Positions 22,926 to 35,825 are shown, counted from the first letter of the stretch. The stretch: 64,000 nt of DNA from Polytrichum commune (GCA_950295325.1 OX485803.1:50669554-50733553), one strand, 5' to 3'. Notes: a model not told the origin generated them from the letters alone. Made by a program: numbers and translations.

Positions 22926-25900
22926 GTAGGGAGGGAATTATCAATAAATTGATATACTAAGTTAAACTGGACATAGTCCAAGCCCTTAATTATAACATGA
23001 AGAATTCTATCTTAGGATCCTCCTATAGAAGTGTATGGTAGGATCTTACGATAGAATATGCAAAGTTAGTTATGAAATTATTAGAAAAACATTGTTATTA
23101 TATTTTCATTACTTATCATTCAATTACATAGATTTAACACCAAAGATAGACATCTCCTTTTTCCATCATATTTAATTATCATGACATTCAATTTTTCATT
23201 GAGGATTCACATACCTCGTAAAATTTATGTATATTGGAATTGTATCGACATACCTCTGACATAATCAAAGCAACCCAAAAGTTCAAATTCAAATTCTCTC
23301 CCTAAACCTTAGGGCCGTCTTTTGTATCATCTACCTTTACTTTGAAATTCTCAATCACCGCATATAATAGAGAAAAAAAATACGTCTCCCTTATGTATAC
23401 TATGTACACTACCGCCTCAAATGATACCCCTTTTCTACATCCACATTAGTTTTTGCAAGGTATGAAGAGTCCACCCTCTGGGAGATTGTCCTCTTCATTA
23501 TCATAATTGGAGTTGAGATGCAAAAGTTGTAGGAGATCAAAGTGAAGATTGCCATTCACCTAAGCAATCATGCATGCCCTCTCATGACAAGTGATCACTT
23601 TTGTCTTGATTTTTTATCTTAGAATGGTGTCTACATCACAAGCACATAGTTAATCCCATCATAACAAGTGTGTTGTTGGCGTTCATTCTTGACTGCGAAC
23701 CTTGCCATATACCACTCAAATATAGGTGTTTGATTCAGTAGAGTGGCCCACATAAGGCTCACATGTCTTGTGAATTGGCTTGCACTAGGATCAAGGACCA
23801 AAAAATCTCCAAGATTGAGCAACATCTGGACCCGGGAGTCTAATATACTAGGATCCAACTCCAAAATATGAAAAATGAAGTAGTGTTAATTTAATGCGCC
23901 ATGTGTTTTTGCCAGTTCTTGTTGGTCCCAACTCAAAAATGCGTTTCTCCTACTCCAAATAACCTACCTACAAGCTTGGGTCCAATTTTTGAGCCCGAAA
24001 GTAAAGTCCATTATGGGGTACTTGGAACCCCGAGTTTCTTCAACATCGACCCTACATAATAAACAGCCTTCAAGTAGATCCAACAACCAAGGGGATCCCC
24101 CAACTTATTACAAATCGGGGAACAAAAGAAAGAGAAAAGAAGAAGAGCAGAACAAACAATTGGCATGATTGACTCTCGATTGTACTCCTAGTCCATTAGG
24201 ATTTAAAAGGAATTCTCTAGCTTTAAGCATGCTTGCAACAAGAAAAAGTCATGGAACAAAAACTACATGTTGAAGTTTTTAAAGTGCCTCCAATATTTCT
24301 TCATCTTCAAATCAACAGTTACATGTTATGTTTCATCTTGTTTTCATTCATTTCTCTGTCGCATGCAAATTGAAATAACTCTTCATCCACTTTTCAAAAC
24401 AAAAACATAGTGTGGTGGGGTTTGTTTACTACAAAACAATGACCGTACAACGGATATGTTTTCTCATAATATTATTCATATAAGTAATGAGGTTTGGTGG
24501 GACCATGAATATGTCATGTAAGGTGCTAGAATTATACCTTATGGATGCTTGTCTAAGTGGATTCAGCATGATAAAATGGGGTGAAGCAATGTCATTGATT
24601 ATTATCATAATGGAATAGCTGATAGCAACTGAATAGTGTTATGTAGTGGGTTGTGGGGATCAAAAAATCACTAACCTATCACATAACGTAGTTTTGTTTG
24701 GGAGTGGACTACGAGAGGTAGGCCCAAACCCAGTCCACCGAATAATTACTTTGTCTATTATGTAGTACTTAGGTCTCACCATGGAGAACCTCGAATTAGG
24801 GTCGTTTTAGACTACAACAAAGAAGTGTACCGGTTGAGAATCTTAGGGGAATGGAGCAATACGATTATTTACAAAATGAGTCCTTCACCAACTGAGGTTG
24901 ACACTACGACCAAGACTTCTATGATGCATAACTTCAAGCATGAATGAAAAATTGACATGGCTACCAACATAGCAACACTTTTTGCTAGGAGAGTTCTCTG
25001 GAGGTCAAGTTTCTTGGACAACCTCAACCCCCAGCATAAAAACTTGGGCTCTGGAGAACTCCAACTCGAGGCATTTTAAAAAGAAATTATTTTTTCCATC
25101 TTGTCCACCATACCAACTGTTGCCTTATACAACCTTGTCTTGAGCTGAAATTCTTGACCAACCGGTGCACTTCTTCACCATAGTCTAAACCGACCCTCAG
25201 TGCCAAATGAAGGTGTCAGTGTTTGTTGGTGGATTGATGTGACTTAGCAGGCCTGTGAATTTATTTTAGTTTTTTGTGAAGTCGGTTACTTAATTACAGC
25301 ATTTCCCAGGGTAAAAGCAACATTGACATTCCCATGCTCGTGTTAAATCCTGGAAGGAACTAAGCATGCACCGACAGAGTTAATTAGTTGGTATCTTATC
25401 TGAGCCTTGTGGATGCTTGGAAACTGAGCTAACTTACGAGTCAGCATGGGTTCTTGAGCCCACACAAGTGCTGTCTGCTAGAATAGGATTGCATTCATTT
25501 TCCTTCACAGATAAGTAAGCCCACTACAGTGTGACGTCCAGTGCTATGGTCGGGGAAAACCGACGGCTAGTTCATTATCAGCCGATGGATTTCCCCTCAT
25601 GGCCGGTCCAAATTTCCAACCATCGGATGACAATCCAACTGTAATTTCAATCCTCCGGCAATTAGCCGATGGACCAGAAAATGTCCCGGAAATGTAGCCG
25701 ATTCTTCTTGTGAGTTACTGGGTTTCAACCGGAAGCATCCAGAGCGCTATTTGTCTGGGGCATCTGATGATGCACTTGAGGAAGTACCCTAAACCTTAAA
25801 CTTTTTGAATTATGCAACCTTTCCATGACCAAATCCAATTGCTTTTATGAAGAATTGGGGGACCCTTTGGCTTTCAAGCGGTGAAGGCATTGCTAGGTTC

Positions 25901-26199
25901 AATTCCTGCCAAGGATATTAACTCTTCAAATTTAAAGTTTTGAACATGCCTTTCTTTTCGCTTATTCAAGATTTTATACTAGGAAATTATTTCTAATAAG
26001 TTTTCATACATTTTTTAAACAATTAGTGCCGATATGAATTCCATTTAATCGGATATTGGCCAATGAAAATATGAAAATATAGGCAATTGGCCGATTGATT
26101 TTACAAAAGACCGGCTCTTGCTGATGTAAATTGGAAAAAATCCGACCCTTCGTAGCAACTACTGGCAATTAGCCACTAGGGCTTCAAAAACTTCCCGAA
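22926..26199. other. Long gene-free stretch
   Basis: No gene recognised. A diverged piece of family F is visible at about 23,675-23,760. A small segment at 24,590-24,640 resembles the flank of the inverted lipase exon at 53,875-53,940. From about 25,530 the sequence becomes rich in CCGGTT/CCGAT motifs and leads into the repeat at 26,200. Confidence 0.4.
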
Positions 26200-26430
26200 C
26201 TCTGGTCCAGTGATCGAGGAGATTTTTGGGCATAACCGGTTAAGATCCTAGTGTTTGCAAGTCCAACCGGTTACATGTTGACATCCTCCGGTTTTCCTTT
26301 ATTAAGTTGGGGTATAATCTATAAATTCCTCTAACATGATCGGTAATTTTTATGCAGTCTTGAACTTCCACCGGTTATTTCTCAAAATCAACCGGTTCAT
26401 TTGTAACTAACTGCCGGTTCTCCCCAATCA
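26200..26430 (+). repeat. CCGGTT-rich dispersed repeat, copy 2
   Basis: Inverted relative to 495-720 and same orientation as 52,270-52,510. It has at least four 'accggtt' sites within 220 bp. Confidence 0.65.
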
Positions 26431-26569
26431 TAGGTGACGTCTGTATAGTGTGGCCCACACTACGTTAACTCTTTGATCGTTAACCCAATTTGCAATCACT
26501 AAGTTGGGTGACGACCAACGAAAGTGGCATTGGACACTTGTTGCTACATGTTAGCATCACTACACTAAT

Positions 26570-26789
26570 ATATTGTAATTTATTTAGTGTCACTCAGTAC
26601 TTGGAATTAGCGATGTTATATCTATTTATTATACATCGCGTATTTTACCAACAAATGTCAAATTGGTTGTGTGGAGATTATAGGACATCAACAACTTTAA
26701 CGTAGTAAACAAACTATATTAATAGTACAAATATACAACATTGTGTAGCTCCAAATAGTAAGTGACACTAAATTCAAATTTTAGTGTAG
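26570..26789. mobile_element. Family C MITE
   Basis: A 220-bp element with ends CTACACTAA and TTTTAGTGTAG and the internal 'ttaccaacaaatgtcaaattgg' block, also found at 16,627-16,841. Confidence 0.85.
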
Positions 26790-27039
26790 CTTGGACCCGT
26801 ACCATTCCGGCTTGTTGCACCCATGGATATGAATTAATATCCTGGATGAACCCATGTACAACCATACACTCATGCAACCAAATGTCCATGCATGTGCGTA
26901 CCTGCCGTATGCATGTATGCGATGCCCATGCTCGTAAGCCCCACATGACCCGCCATCATATCCCATGGAGCATTTTAAGAAGAGAGAAAAGAACTTCCAT
27001 TTCTTTTTAATTAAGTGTCCTACTTTATCTCATTGCCCA

Positions 27040-27300
27040 TGACATGTCGCCGCCTTAGCTCCATGCATACCAACTCCCCCTTGTTCCCTCATCCTGCCCA
27101 TCATTTGCACTTGTTAGCCCCCAAACTTTCCACATTTGTTACCTTTTCTTCTTCTTTTTATCACATGTTTGTTTTGGGGAAGAATTTTGGCATGTGGCCC
27201 ATTTTCTTTAGAATTAGATGGACATGTGTCCATCTTTTGTGGACTCCCATCAACACGAGCTCCATTGCATATAGATGGAGGTCACTTGATTAACGGGTAG
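27040..27300 (+). repeat. Dispersed repeat shared with 2,640-2,945
   Basis: Opposite orientation to the copy at 2,640. It shares 'tttgcacttg', 'cacatgtttgttttgg', 'ggcatgtggcc' and 'catcttttgtggactccca'. Confidence 0.6.
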
Positions 27301-27489
27301 CACATCTTTATCTATCTATATGTCTCTATATATAGTGTCTTTGTGTGTGTGAGAGATACAAAAAAAATCAACTCAATAGTACCATGGTTAAAGGACAAAA
27401 AATGATAATTATGGCTAGGGAGACACACCATTGTTTTCATGGCTTTTGTTTTTGGGAACTACATTAAGTAGTTATAATATCGTGGGAGG

Positions 27490-27690
27490 AAAATTATTGT
27501 GAAAATAATTGACACGGGTCACTCTTCTTCTCTAGTCAAGGTGGAAATAACGTGGGTCCAAGACCCTGGGCTTTCCCTTAAGTTTTCCTAAATTTTTTTG
27601 ACAATCACCTCACATGAAATCAAAATAGTCACATTATATTGAAATTAACATAAATAAAATAGTTACCCACATCAATCATGAGCTACATAA
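27490..27690 (+). mobile_element. Family B element, partial
   Basis: It shares 'tctctagtcaaggtggaaataa' (or the close variant at 34,650) and 'gtgggtccaagaccctgg' with the copy in DRP1 intron 15. Confidence 0.6.
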
Positions 27691-27710
27691 CATTACAAAA
27701 CTAATGAGTT

Positions 27711-27835
27711 TGTGTTCAACCACCTTCACTTCAAATTCAATATGAAGCAGTGGGACTCCCGCATCCGAAGTCTTTATTCTCGAGTTTATTGTTGGGTCCA
27801 TGAACACAACTGATCATTAGATGAGTAATGCTATG
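27711..27835 (+). repeat. Dispersed repeat shared with 1,139-1,260
   Basis: Second copy of the ~120 bp repeat described at 1,139, in the same orientation. Confidence 0.55.
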
Positions 27836-27944
27836 TACTATGGTCATGCAAAATAATACATTAATGATAACCATATTGTTTAGGGAAAGGCAACTTACAC
27901 AAGAATGATAAAAGTGTCCATGTAACTCAAAAACTTTTCTTGTG

Positions 27945-28118
27945 ACTAACCCTCATAACATTACTCAACTCAACACCCATTGTTTGTTCAATGAACCCTC
28001 ATAATATAATAGTCGGATGTTCAAGAGACTCAACTTTTTGAGCATCCAACTGTTATATTATGAGGGTCCAACTGAACAAATATTAGGTGATGAGTAATGT
28101 TATGCTCTATTTAACCTT
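27945..28118. repeat. Large imperfect palindrome upstream of DRP1
   Basis: Left arm landmarks: 'cataacattactcaact', 'tttgttcaatgaaccctcat', 'aatataatagtcggatgttc'. Right arm landmarks, inverted: 'gagcatccaactgttatatt', 'atgagggtccaactgaacaa', 'gatgagtaatgttatg'. The arms are about 75 bp and the spacer is short. It is probably a foldback MITE about 700 bp upstream of the DRP1 start codon. Confidence 0.8.
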
Positions 28119-28399
28119 TGAAGGATAACTCTATTGCTTCTATAGGCGAGATTGTCACATTTGAAGTCAACAACTAAAGAATCAATCACCTCATCAACTC
28201 CCCAATGGATGAATAATTTTATATATTCATCCATAATGGTGTGCCGATCTTCCATCCGTCCCGGGCGTGCTTCTCCTCCGACTATGGAACACCATGCCTT
28301 CAGGCCTTCGCTTGTACTCCGCGCCTCCCACTCCCTCTCCCTCAGATCTCTCCCTCTTGCTACTCCCATCTTGCGCAATCTGCTGCTATTGCATCACCA

Positions 28400-28815
28400 C
28401 TCGCACCCATAGATCTCCCACAACGCTGAAAAAAAAATTGTCCCCTCACCAGATCGATTCATTTTTGCAGCATTGGACCACAATCACGTAAGTGCGTTCC
28501 TACTTCTCTTCCTCATCACTCTGGATCTGCCTTACATTTTCACTCACATTCATCATCCTTGCTCCTCCCCCACTCAGTGTAGTGGATTCTCTTTTTATTG
28601 TCGGTCCAGATCCCGGAGGCGTTTCTGTTTTGTAAGAATCACATCTTCTTTCTCATGGGTCACCTTGTTGATGCTAACTCCATCTGATGGATGTTGAAAC
28701 AGGCCAGTTTTTTGCTCCACAGGTCTGGATCCTGTTTTGCATTTCATTGCATTCATTCATTCCCCTGTCAGAAATCTTCCTCGGGTTAGGGGGAACTGTG
28801 TGTTAAATCCGAAAG
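28400..28815 (+). promoter_or_regulatory. DRP1 5' leader, probable leader intron
   Basis: A CT-rich sequence at 28,280-28,400 (TCTCCCTC-type pyrimidine patches) precedes a probable transcript start. 'CAC|GTAAGTGCG' at about 28,490 is a good donor, and AG acceptors such as 'ctccacag' lie near 28,720, so the leader is probably spliced. The exact sites are not proven from sequence alone. Confidence 0.35.
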
Positions 28816-31800
28816 ATGGATAACTTGATAGGCCTGGTTAATAGGATCCAGAAAGCTTGCACTGCCCTTGGTGACTACGGAGGTGACAATGCTGTTGCAA
28901 GTCTTTGGGATTCCTTGCCCTCAGTGGCTGTGGTGGGAGGTCAGGTATGTGTGTCTGTCTTTCTTTCTTCCACCTCACAATGTTTATGTCAATTTGAATT
29001 TCTTTCATTCATCCTTGGTATCCTCTCTGGGTATTCACCTGCCATTAATAAGAAGTGTTGATGATGTTGCTGCCTTCTTCCAACACAGTTGGGAAGAGGG
29101 TTACTTAAAATGGATCAGTTTTGAGCTGATGGGCCTAGTGCTACCATTAGATTTCCCCTCTGTGCTGTCCCGTGAAATTTGACAGTTATTTTGTTTTGGA
29201 TTAGATGATCAGCCATGTGAGGTGGTATGGGAATTGTTGTTCAAGGAATGTGTGAGTGTTGTTGGAAGAAACTCTGATATCCTTGGTCGAGAATCTTGAA
29301 GCCGTTGAAGTATGGAATATATAAGTGTTGATGTCTTCTTGAGCTTCCATAGAGCTGGAGAAAATGGAACTCATAAGGATCAGTTATGAGCCGATGAGCT
29401 AGTAGTACTATCATTAGATTACCCCTCCGTGATGTCTTATGTAATTTGACAGTTATTTGTTTTTGGTTTAGATGATCAGCCCCATAAAGGTGGGATGGGA
29501 ATTGTTGTTCAAGTAAGGTGTGAGTGTGGTTAGAAAAAGCTCTGCTATTCTTGGTCAAAATTCTTGAAGCCATTGAAATATGAAAAATGTGATGGTGCTG
29601 GCGCTTAGTTGCTTTTTTGCAACGCAAATTGTTGAATTGGACATGGTCACAATGGGAATTTCTAAATATGACGAATACCTGGAATTGGATTTTTGCAAAA
29701 TCAGGGTGCCTCAAGGATGCTTTTGAACTTGAAATTGGGAAGGAGAGGGACTTTTCTTGCTTAATCAGCATGCATTATCTTAGTTACGAGACATTGAGTT
29801 CTGTTAGTGCTCATTAAGAAGAGTAATGAGTAGTAGGAAGGGATACTCCTTTGATACATAGTGAAGGCCAATTTGAGAATCTGCCAAATTCTGAAATTTG
29901 ACGGAGATCTTCTACTTTATATGGGTTGCACTCAATTTCATCTCACCTGTATTGCAGAGTTCTGGAAAGTCGTCAGTTCTTGAGAGTATTGTTGGCCGGG
30001 ACTTCCTTCCTCGGGGTTCAGGTAAATTGGCCTTTTTTTCAATAGCTGATATATTATCTCTGTTGGAGTATTATACTCACAAGATTATGAACCAGAGCCT
30101 AGAGTTGGCTGAGTATGAGATTACATGTGTGTAAACAAGGAAAACAATTTTGTGTGGCAGGTATTGTCACAAGGCGACCACTTGTTCTGCAATTGCACAA
30201 GACAGATGAAAAATCAGTCGAGTATGCTGAGTTTCTTCATATGCCCAAGAAGCGATTTTCAGACTTCGGTATGAGTCTTGTCAACCAAATCCCCAGGGCT
30301 ATTGAGTGACTTCCTTCAAATGTTACTATCCTACAGTGAGTCTAATTTTTTTTGCAGAAATTTGAATGTCAAAAACCTGAATCTAGTATTGAGATCCGAC
30401 ATGTTCTGTGCAGCTGCTGTCAGGAAAGAGATTTCTGATGAGACGGATAGAATGACGGGCCGCGGCAAAGGAATTTCCCCCGTGCCAATCCATTTAAGTG
30501 TTTATTCGCCAAATGGTGAGAGTTGAAGAACTGTTGAATTCTTTCTAGGGATACTGCAATGTCATTTGAATTCTATCAGGTCTTCTTATGTGAAAGGCTT
30601 CAGATGATTTTGATAAGTGTTATGTTGACACTAGTGAGTGGGAGATTTTGTTTACTTCATTCTGGCTCTAAATTGACTGATATTTTCTCCTGTTTGCAGT
30701 TGTTAATTTGACTCTTATTGATCTTCCTGGGCTCACCAAAATTGCTGTTGGTAAGTACTATCATCAACGAGGATCTCCATAACTCAAACCTTTTGGCAAA
30801 CTTTGAACTCCACTTCATGTACAAAATGATTCACACCAGTTTCTGTGAAGGAAGATACATCAACCTTGCCCATATTAATTGGAGCAAAGCGGATGAGCAT
30901 TCAAACTTAGTTTTTTGATTTCCTTCTTTGTTGCCATGGCTTCTGAAATATTATCTGCATGTGCAGATGGTCAATCGGACAGCATTGTTGCTGATATTGA
31001 ACAAATGGTTCGGCTTTACATTGAAAAGGTATCTGCCAAACTTTGTTCTTTTTTGGATTTTTCTAACACTCAGGTCAATGTCTTGGCAGTCTGCATTCAC
31101 TTATGGTTCTTAGAATGAACCACAGAAGATTTTGGTATTAACTTTGTGTTCATGTCTGTTTTTTGCAGCCAAACTCCATCATTCTTGCTGTATCACCAGC
31201 CAATCAGGATATTGCTACATCAGATGCAATTAAGATAGCTAGAGAAGTTGATCCACAAGGTGACTTCAACGATCCACAACCTGAGTATTTGCAATGCACT
31301 CAAACCTGAGAGAAGTGTTTGCAAATATTACAGTTGTAAGAGGCCAGAATCATGCATTGCATGTTGGCAGTTTGAACCGAGTTTGCTTCTATTGAAGGGT
31401 ATCATTTAATGATTACTTAATGGCATCAAAATTGCAGGTGAAAGAACTTTTGGTGTTCTCACTAAGCTGGATCTTATGGACAAGGGTACAAATGCTCTTG
31501 ATGTAAGTGGGATGACACAAAGACATGACTGTCTTTAAAGCATATTCTAACCTTTTTCTTACCTATATATTTGTTTTCTGCTCTTTGGATTAATAAGTCA
31601 AAATGCATATGTTTCAAGAAGATTTTCTACCTTTTCATCATGAAATCATTGCCTCGCGTTATTAATGCAGAATAAATAGGTTAAGATAAGGACCTTGGAC
31701 AAAGAAGCTGACATTTTGTTACTCCTACGTCTCACTCAATCTTTTTCTTAATTGTATGGGCAGGTATTGGAAGGGCGGTCGTACAAATTACAGCACCCAT

Positions 31801-34800
31801 GGGTAGGAGTCGTTAATCGTTCTCAGCAGGACATCAACAAGAATGTAGATATGATAGCTGCAAGGCGTAGAGAACGGGAGTATTTTCAATCAAGTCAGGA
31901 TTATGGCCACCTCACTAGCAAGATGGGTTCTGAATACCTGGGGAAGGTTCTTTCAAAGGTACAAGTGGACCTCCAACACAACTAATTAATTGGACAATTT
32001 CTAGCTAGTTGAAGTTCCAACCCATCATGCTAAAAGCATAGGTTAGACAATCCAAATAATTGTGTGCCGTGGTCTGTGATGTGTATTTTTTATTTTTATT
32101 TTTATTTTATTAATTCAATATAAATATTCCCTTCGTGATGGATTAACAAATCTGTTTTATGACTTCCTGCTCACTATGATTTTTCCTGCCTTCAGCACTT
32201 GGAAGCAGTGATCAAGTCTCGAATTCCTAGTATCTTGGCTATGATCAACAAAAGCATTGATGAGATTGAAGCTGAACTGAACCAGATTGGCAGACCTTTG
32301 GCAAATGATGCAGGGGTAAATTCTTGAACTTCCTGTCAAATTTATTTCTATGAGACCACTGTAGTATGTTGCAACCTCTAAACCCTAAACCCTTGCCTGA
32401 TTTGGACCTGCAATCATGGTTTGGGATATTCGTATATGGACAGGTCTCCTGAAGATGACCCTCTGTATGAGGGCATGACAAAAAGGTTTTCTAAATCTGT
32501 TTACAAAGCTAATGACAGGTTTGATTGTATTGCAGGCCCAACTGTACACCATTCTGGAGCTCTGCAGGGCGTTTGATCACATCTTCAAAGAGCATCTGGA
32601 GGGAGCGTAAGTGATGACTACACTTGTTGATGTTTTTATGGTTACCGTGACTTTCTGGTTATAGGTGCTCTTGTCGAGTCTTTGCATGTGTGTTGGGTTA
32701 AATTGAGGGTATTAAAATTGACTCGATGAACTTTTGGCTGGGAGTTGGTTATTTTGGAGCTAGTGTGGAGGTTCAAATGAAGGGCATTCTGTATTGGTTC
32801 CATTTCAGGGTCAAACTCATTTGGACATGCCATAAAGATGCCAAAATAAGTCTTGTCCCTCAACAAACCAGTATAGGTTGCTCTTCATTGAAATTCAAGC
32901 ACTACCTCTGAGCATACTCCATGAGTGAGAAGAAAATATTGATTTTGTGTGCAGACCATCTCTGGACGAAAAGTCCCATTAATATCTATTTCAGTCCACT
33001 GAGACTAGGTATTTCTGAGTTATCCTCTTAATTCTCTTTATGTTCACAGACGCCCAGGTGGAGAGAAAATCTATGCAGTATTTGATAATCAACTACCTGC
33101 TGCTCTGAAGAAACTTCCGTTTGACAAGCATCTTTCAATGAATAATGTGCGAAGGATGGTGTCGGAGGCTGATGGTTATCAACCCCATCTTATAGCCCCT
33201 GAGCAAGGTTACAGGCGGTTGATTGAAAGTTCCCTTCTCCTCTTCAGAGGTCCAGCTGAGGCAGTTGTTGATGCGGTATGTAATAGTTTTACCCATTTGG
33301 CTACCCTTCAATCAATGTACCCTTTTAAGAAATAGTAATGAGACAAATAGCCTTGAATATCACAATTAGTTTTGAATATAACAATATACTACCAATCATT
33401 CACTCATGTTTGTGTGTTTGTTTTGCTGTGAACCTGCAGACACATTTCATTCTTCGGGACCTTGTTCGACGATCAATTGGGGAGTGCTCTGTAAGTTTCA
33501 AACCTTTGCTTTGAGAAATTACATCTGCTTTGACCGGCCTTGCAAGTTTTTTTGGATCATTTGTGGATGTGAAATTGAGAAGAGATTCTTCATACTGAAC
33601 TCAATTTTGAAGGATTCATCTAAACCTTGAATCGCTTAGATAAATTCAAGGTCTCAATACTCTAAACTCACACACTAACGATAGAATATTATTTGAAGCT
33701 TCGCCCTGTGGCTCACACTAATACTGTAGCTTTTCTCATGGGTTATTTTGATGTTGTGTATTGTAGGAGCTGAAACGGTTCCCAACATTGCAAGCGGAGC
33801 TTTCCCAAGCAGCCATTGAGGCCTTGGAAAGGATGAGAGATGAGAGCAAAAAGACCTCTTTGAGGTTGGTGGATATGGAGGCCAGCTATTTGACAGTAGA
33901 CTTCTTCCGCAAACTGCCTCAAGATGTTGAGAAGGGTGGAAACCCAGCAACCTCCGCAATGGATCGGTACACTGATAATCACTTGCGACGAATTGGTGAG
34001 AAATACCAAATTGTTTTTGTCAGCCCTACTAGTTAAAGAAGTCTTCAGCTTTTCTTTGGAAGTCCAGTTTCACATCATTGAGATTTTATAGCACTTGATT
34101 GAGGGGTTTATAGCACTTTGTAAGTTGCAACCATATTAAGTTTTCCCTTGTTTCTTGTAGGTTCAAATGTGTCAGCATATGTGGGCATGGTGTGTGATCT
34201 GCTTAAAAATTCCTTACCAAAAGCAGCCGTCCACTGTCAAGTTCGGGAGGCCAAGCGCTCTTTGCTAGACCATTTTTACACCCAAGTTGGCAAGCGTGAG
34301 GTACGAATGTTTCTCTTTGTACAGTTTGGTATCTTTGCATGCATCCCCCATGTAATTCTTTCTTTTGAAGGGACACATGTGTATCAATTCTCATTTGAAT
34401 CAATTCATCATCTTTTTGAGTCTTTGTGACAATGGGTTGGTGAATCCCAGAAGCACAAGGCCTCGAAAACTTTTTATGGTATTTAGTGTCACTATTCGTA
34501 GTTATGCAGTCCTTTTTCCTTTTTACTGACAATGTCAGTAGTTACCAAGTGAGGTTCTAGAATATCTCCTCTTCACTAAAATCTCCTATTACTATGGGTG
34601 GAAAGTCAATCTGGAAATAATCAATGTAAGCCACTCTGATTCTCTGGTCAGGGTGGAAATAATGTGGGTCCATGACCCTGGCTCTTCCTGGGGACTTCTG
34701 ACCAACACCTCGAGTATTACATGTAGTTCAAGGGCAAAAGTAGGATAAATAGTCACCATATCAATTTCCTACATAAACAATTAATGTGGCCTACATTAAA

Positions 34801-35126
34801 ATTAAACTAGAAATTTGGTGTGGGTTGAAACTTAAAGTGGTCCACACCTATTTGTACTTAGTTTGCAAAATGAAGAATTTCTTAATTAAAAGTCATAGCA
34901 TTTTGTATTTCCACATAGTAAGTGACTCTAAATACTGCAAACACAAGTAGTGCGTCTTTGACTTTATTTCACTGATTTGTTCTGTTGATACATCCAGGGA
35001 AAGCATTTGTCACAAATGTTGGATGAGGACCCTGCTCTCATGGAACGCAGAAGTCAGCTGTCGAAGAGGCTTGAGCTTTACAAGCAAGCCCGGGATGAGA
35101 TTGACTCCGTTTCGTGGTTGAAGTAA
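28816..35126 (+). CDS. DRP1: Dynamin-related protein, DRP1 class (phragmoplastin)
   Basis: A large GTPase that pinches and remodels membranes at the cell plate and in clathrin-mediated endocytosis. Sixteen exons: 28,816-28,944; 29,958-30,021; 30,161-30,268; 30,414-30,515; 30,700-30,750; 30,967-31,028; 31,169-31,259; 31,438-31,502; 31,764-31,958; 32,196-32,315; 32,536-32,606; 33,050-33,275; 33,440-33,490; 33,767-33,995; 34,161-34,300; 34,998-35,126. Phases close to 610 aa, the usual length for this class. The GTP-binding motifs are intact: G1 GGQSSGKSS (41-49), the G2 threonine in GIVTRRP, G3 DLPG (142-145), G4 TKLD (211-214). A stalk and a C-terminal GTPase effector region follow. There is no PH or proline-rich domain, which separates DRP1 from DRP2. 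The ATG sits in 'aaagATGGA'. Introns 1, 11 and 15 carry repeats. Confidence 0.97.
29103..29595 (+). repeat. Tandem duplication (~264 bp period) in DRP1 intron 1
   Basis: Two direct copies start at about 29,103 and 29,367. Both contain 'gatcagtt(t)tgagc(t/c)gatg', 'tttgacagttatt', 'ttagatgatcagcc' and 'gggaattgttgttcaa', ending with 'ttcttgaagcc(g/a)ttgaa'. It is non-coding. Confidence 0.85.
32714..32985. mobile_element. Family A foldback element in DRP1 intron 11
   Basis: Left arm 'gggagttggttattttgg', centre 'gccataaagatgcc', right arm 'ctcaacaaaccagtatagg' through 'cgaaaagtcccatta'. It is shorter than other copies, with an internal deletion. Confidence 0.75.
34480..34938. mobile_element. 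Family C MITE interrupted by a family B element, DRP1 intron 15
   Basis: The outer ends read 'atttagtgtcactattcgta' (left) and 'catagtaagtgactctaaat' (right), the family C terminal arms. Between them about 34,585-34,870 matches family B ('gtggaaataatgtgggtcca', 'ggggacttctgaccaacacc'). This reads as B inserted into C, although exact junctions are blurred by decay. Confidence 0.6.
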
Positions 35127-35644
35127 ACTACATTAGTTTCTTGAAGCAGCTCTACTTTTGGATACATTTCCATCATTCTTAAACCTGCACTACTTACAGT
35201 GCTGTCATTTAGTGAGTGAAAGTCATTATATTGATTGATGTTGGTGAAAGTTCTTCAATTAACCAACAGCAGCATATGCAAACTTAAACCCCCACAATTG
35301 AGAAAACTAGGAAGGTCACGACCTGGTCTGGGAGATGACCAGTCATTCTGTATTACATGCAATACAGTGATTTTTGAGCTGAGAATGTATACTCAGTGTG
35401 TTTGATTTATCCCTAGTAAATGGAGGTATTTACCAGACAAGGGATGAGTGGAGCAACTTACTTTGTTGGTTCCCAGTTCTGTGCACTCTTCAGTTCACAT
35501 AAACTCATAATGATATCAACAGATTTACCATTCAGATGTGTGCTACAGTGCAATGCTACAAATGTATGTTAGATTATTTCCATTGCAATTTGTTCTCTTG
35601 AGAGTTTTGTCAGTTGTCAATTTGGAACACATCACATTGGTTTC
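35127..35644. other. DRP1 3' flank
   Basis: No repeat or gene recognised. It should contain the DRP1 3' untranslated region. Confidence 0.4.
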
Positions 35645-35825
35645 ATGTTTTCACCAATACTGCTCATTTGGTTTGTCTCAATTCCATGTGTCGGGGTGTA
35701 CAATATTTTGACAGATTATCCTGCTGTCGTCAAAGCCATTTCTCCTCACTATATTTTTGAATACTTCATCCGATATCAAAAGAAAGGTTTGGTGGCACTT
35801 GGAGGTGTTGTGCTTTGCATCACAG
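35645..35825 (+). pseudogene. Orphan exon of a KUP/HAK/KT potassium transporter
   Basis: Sixty open codons match one conserved block of plant KUP/HAK/KT K+ transporters: 'FSPILLIWF', 'GVYNILTDYP', 'VKAISPHYIFEYF', then 'GLVALGGVVLCITG'. The frame ends exactly at a GT donor (CACAG|GTACC), where the family continues with 'TEAMFADLGHF', which is not present downstream. I found no other KUP block in the window. It is therefore an isolated exon left by deletion, or carried in by transposition. Codons are undamaged, so the loss or transfer may be fairly recent. It could not make a transporter alone. Confidence 0.75.
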
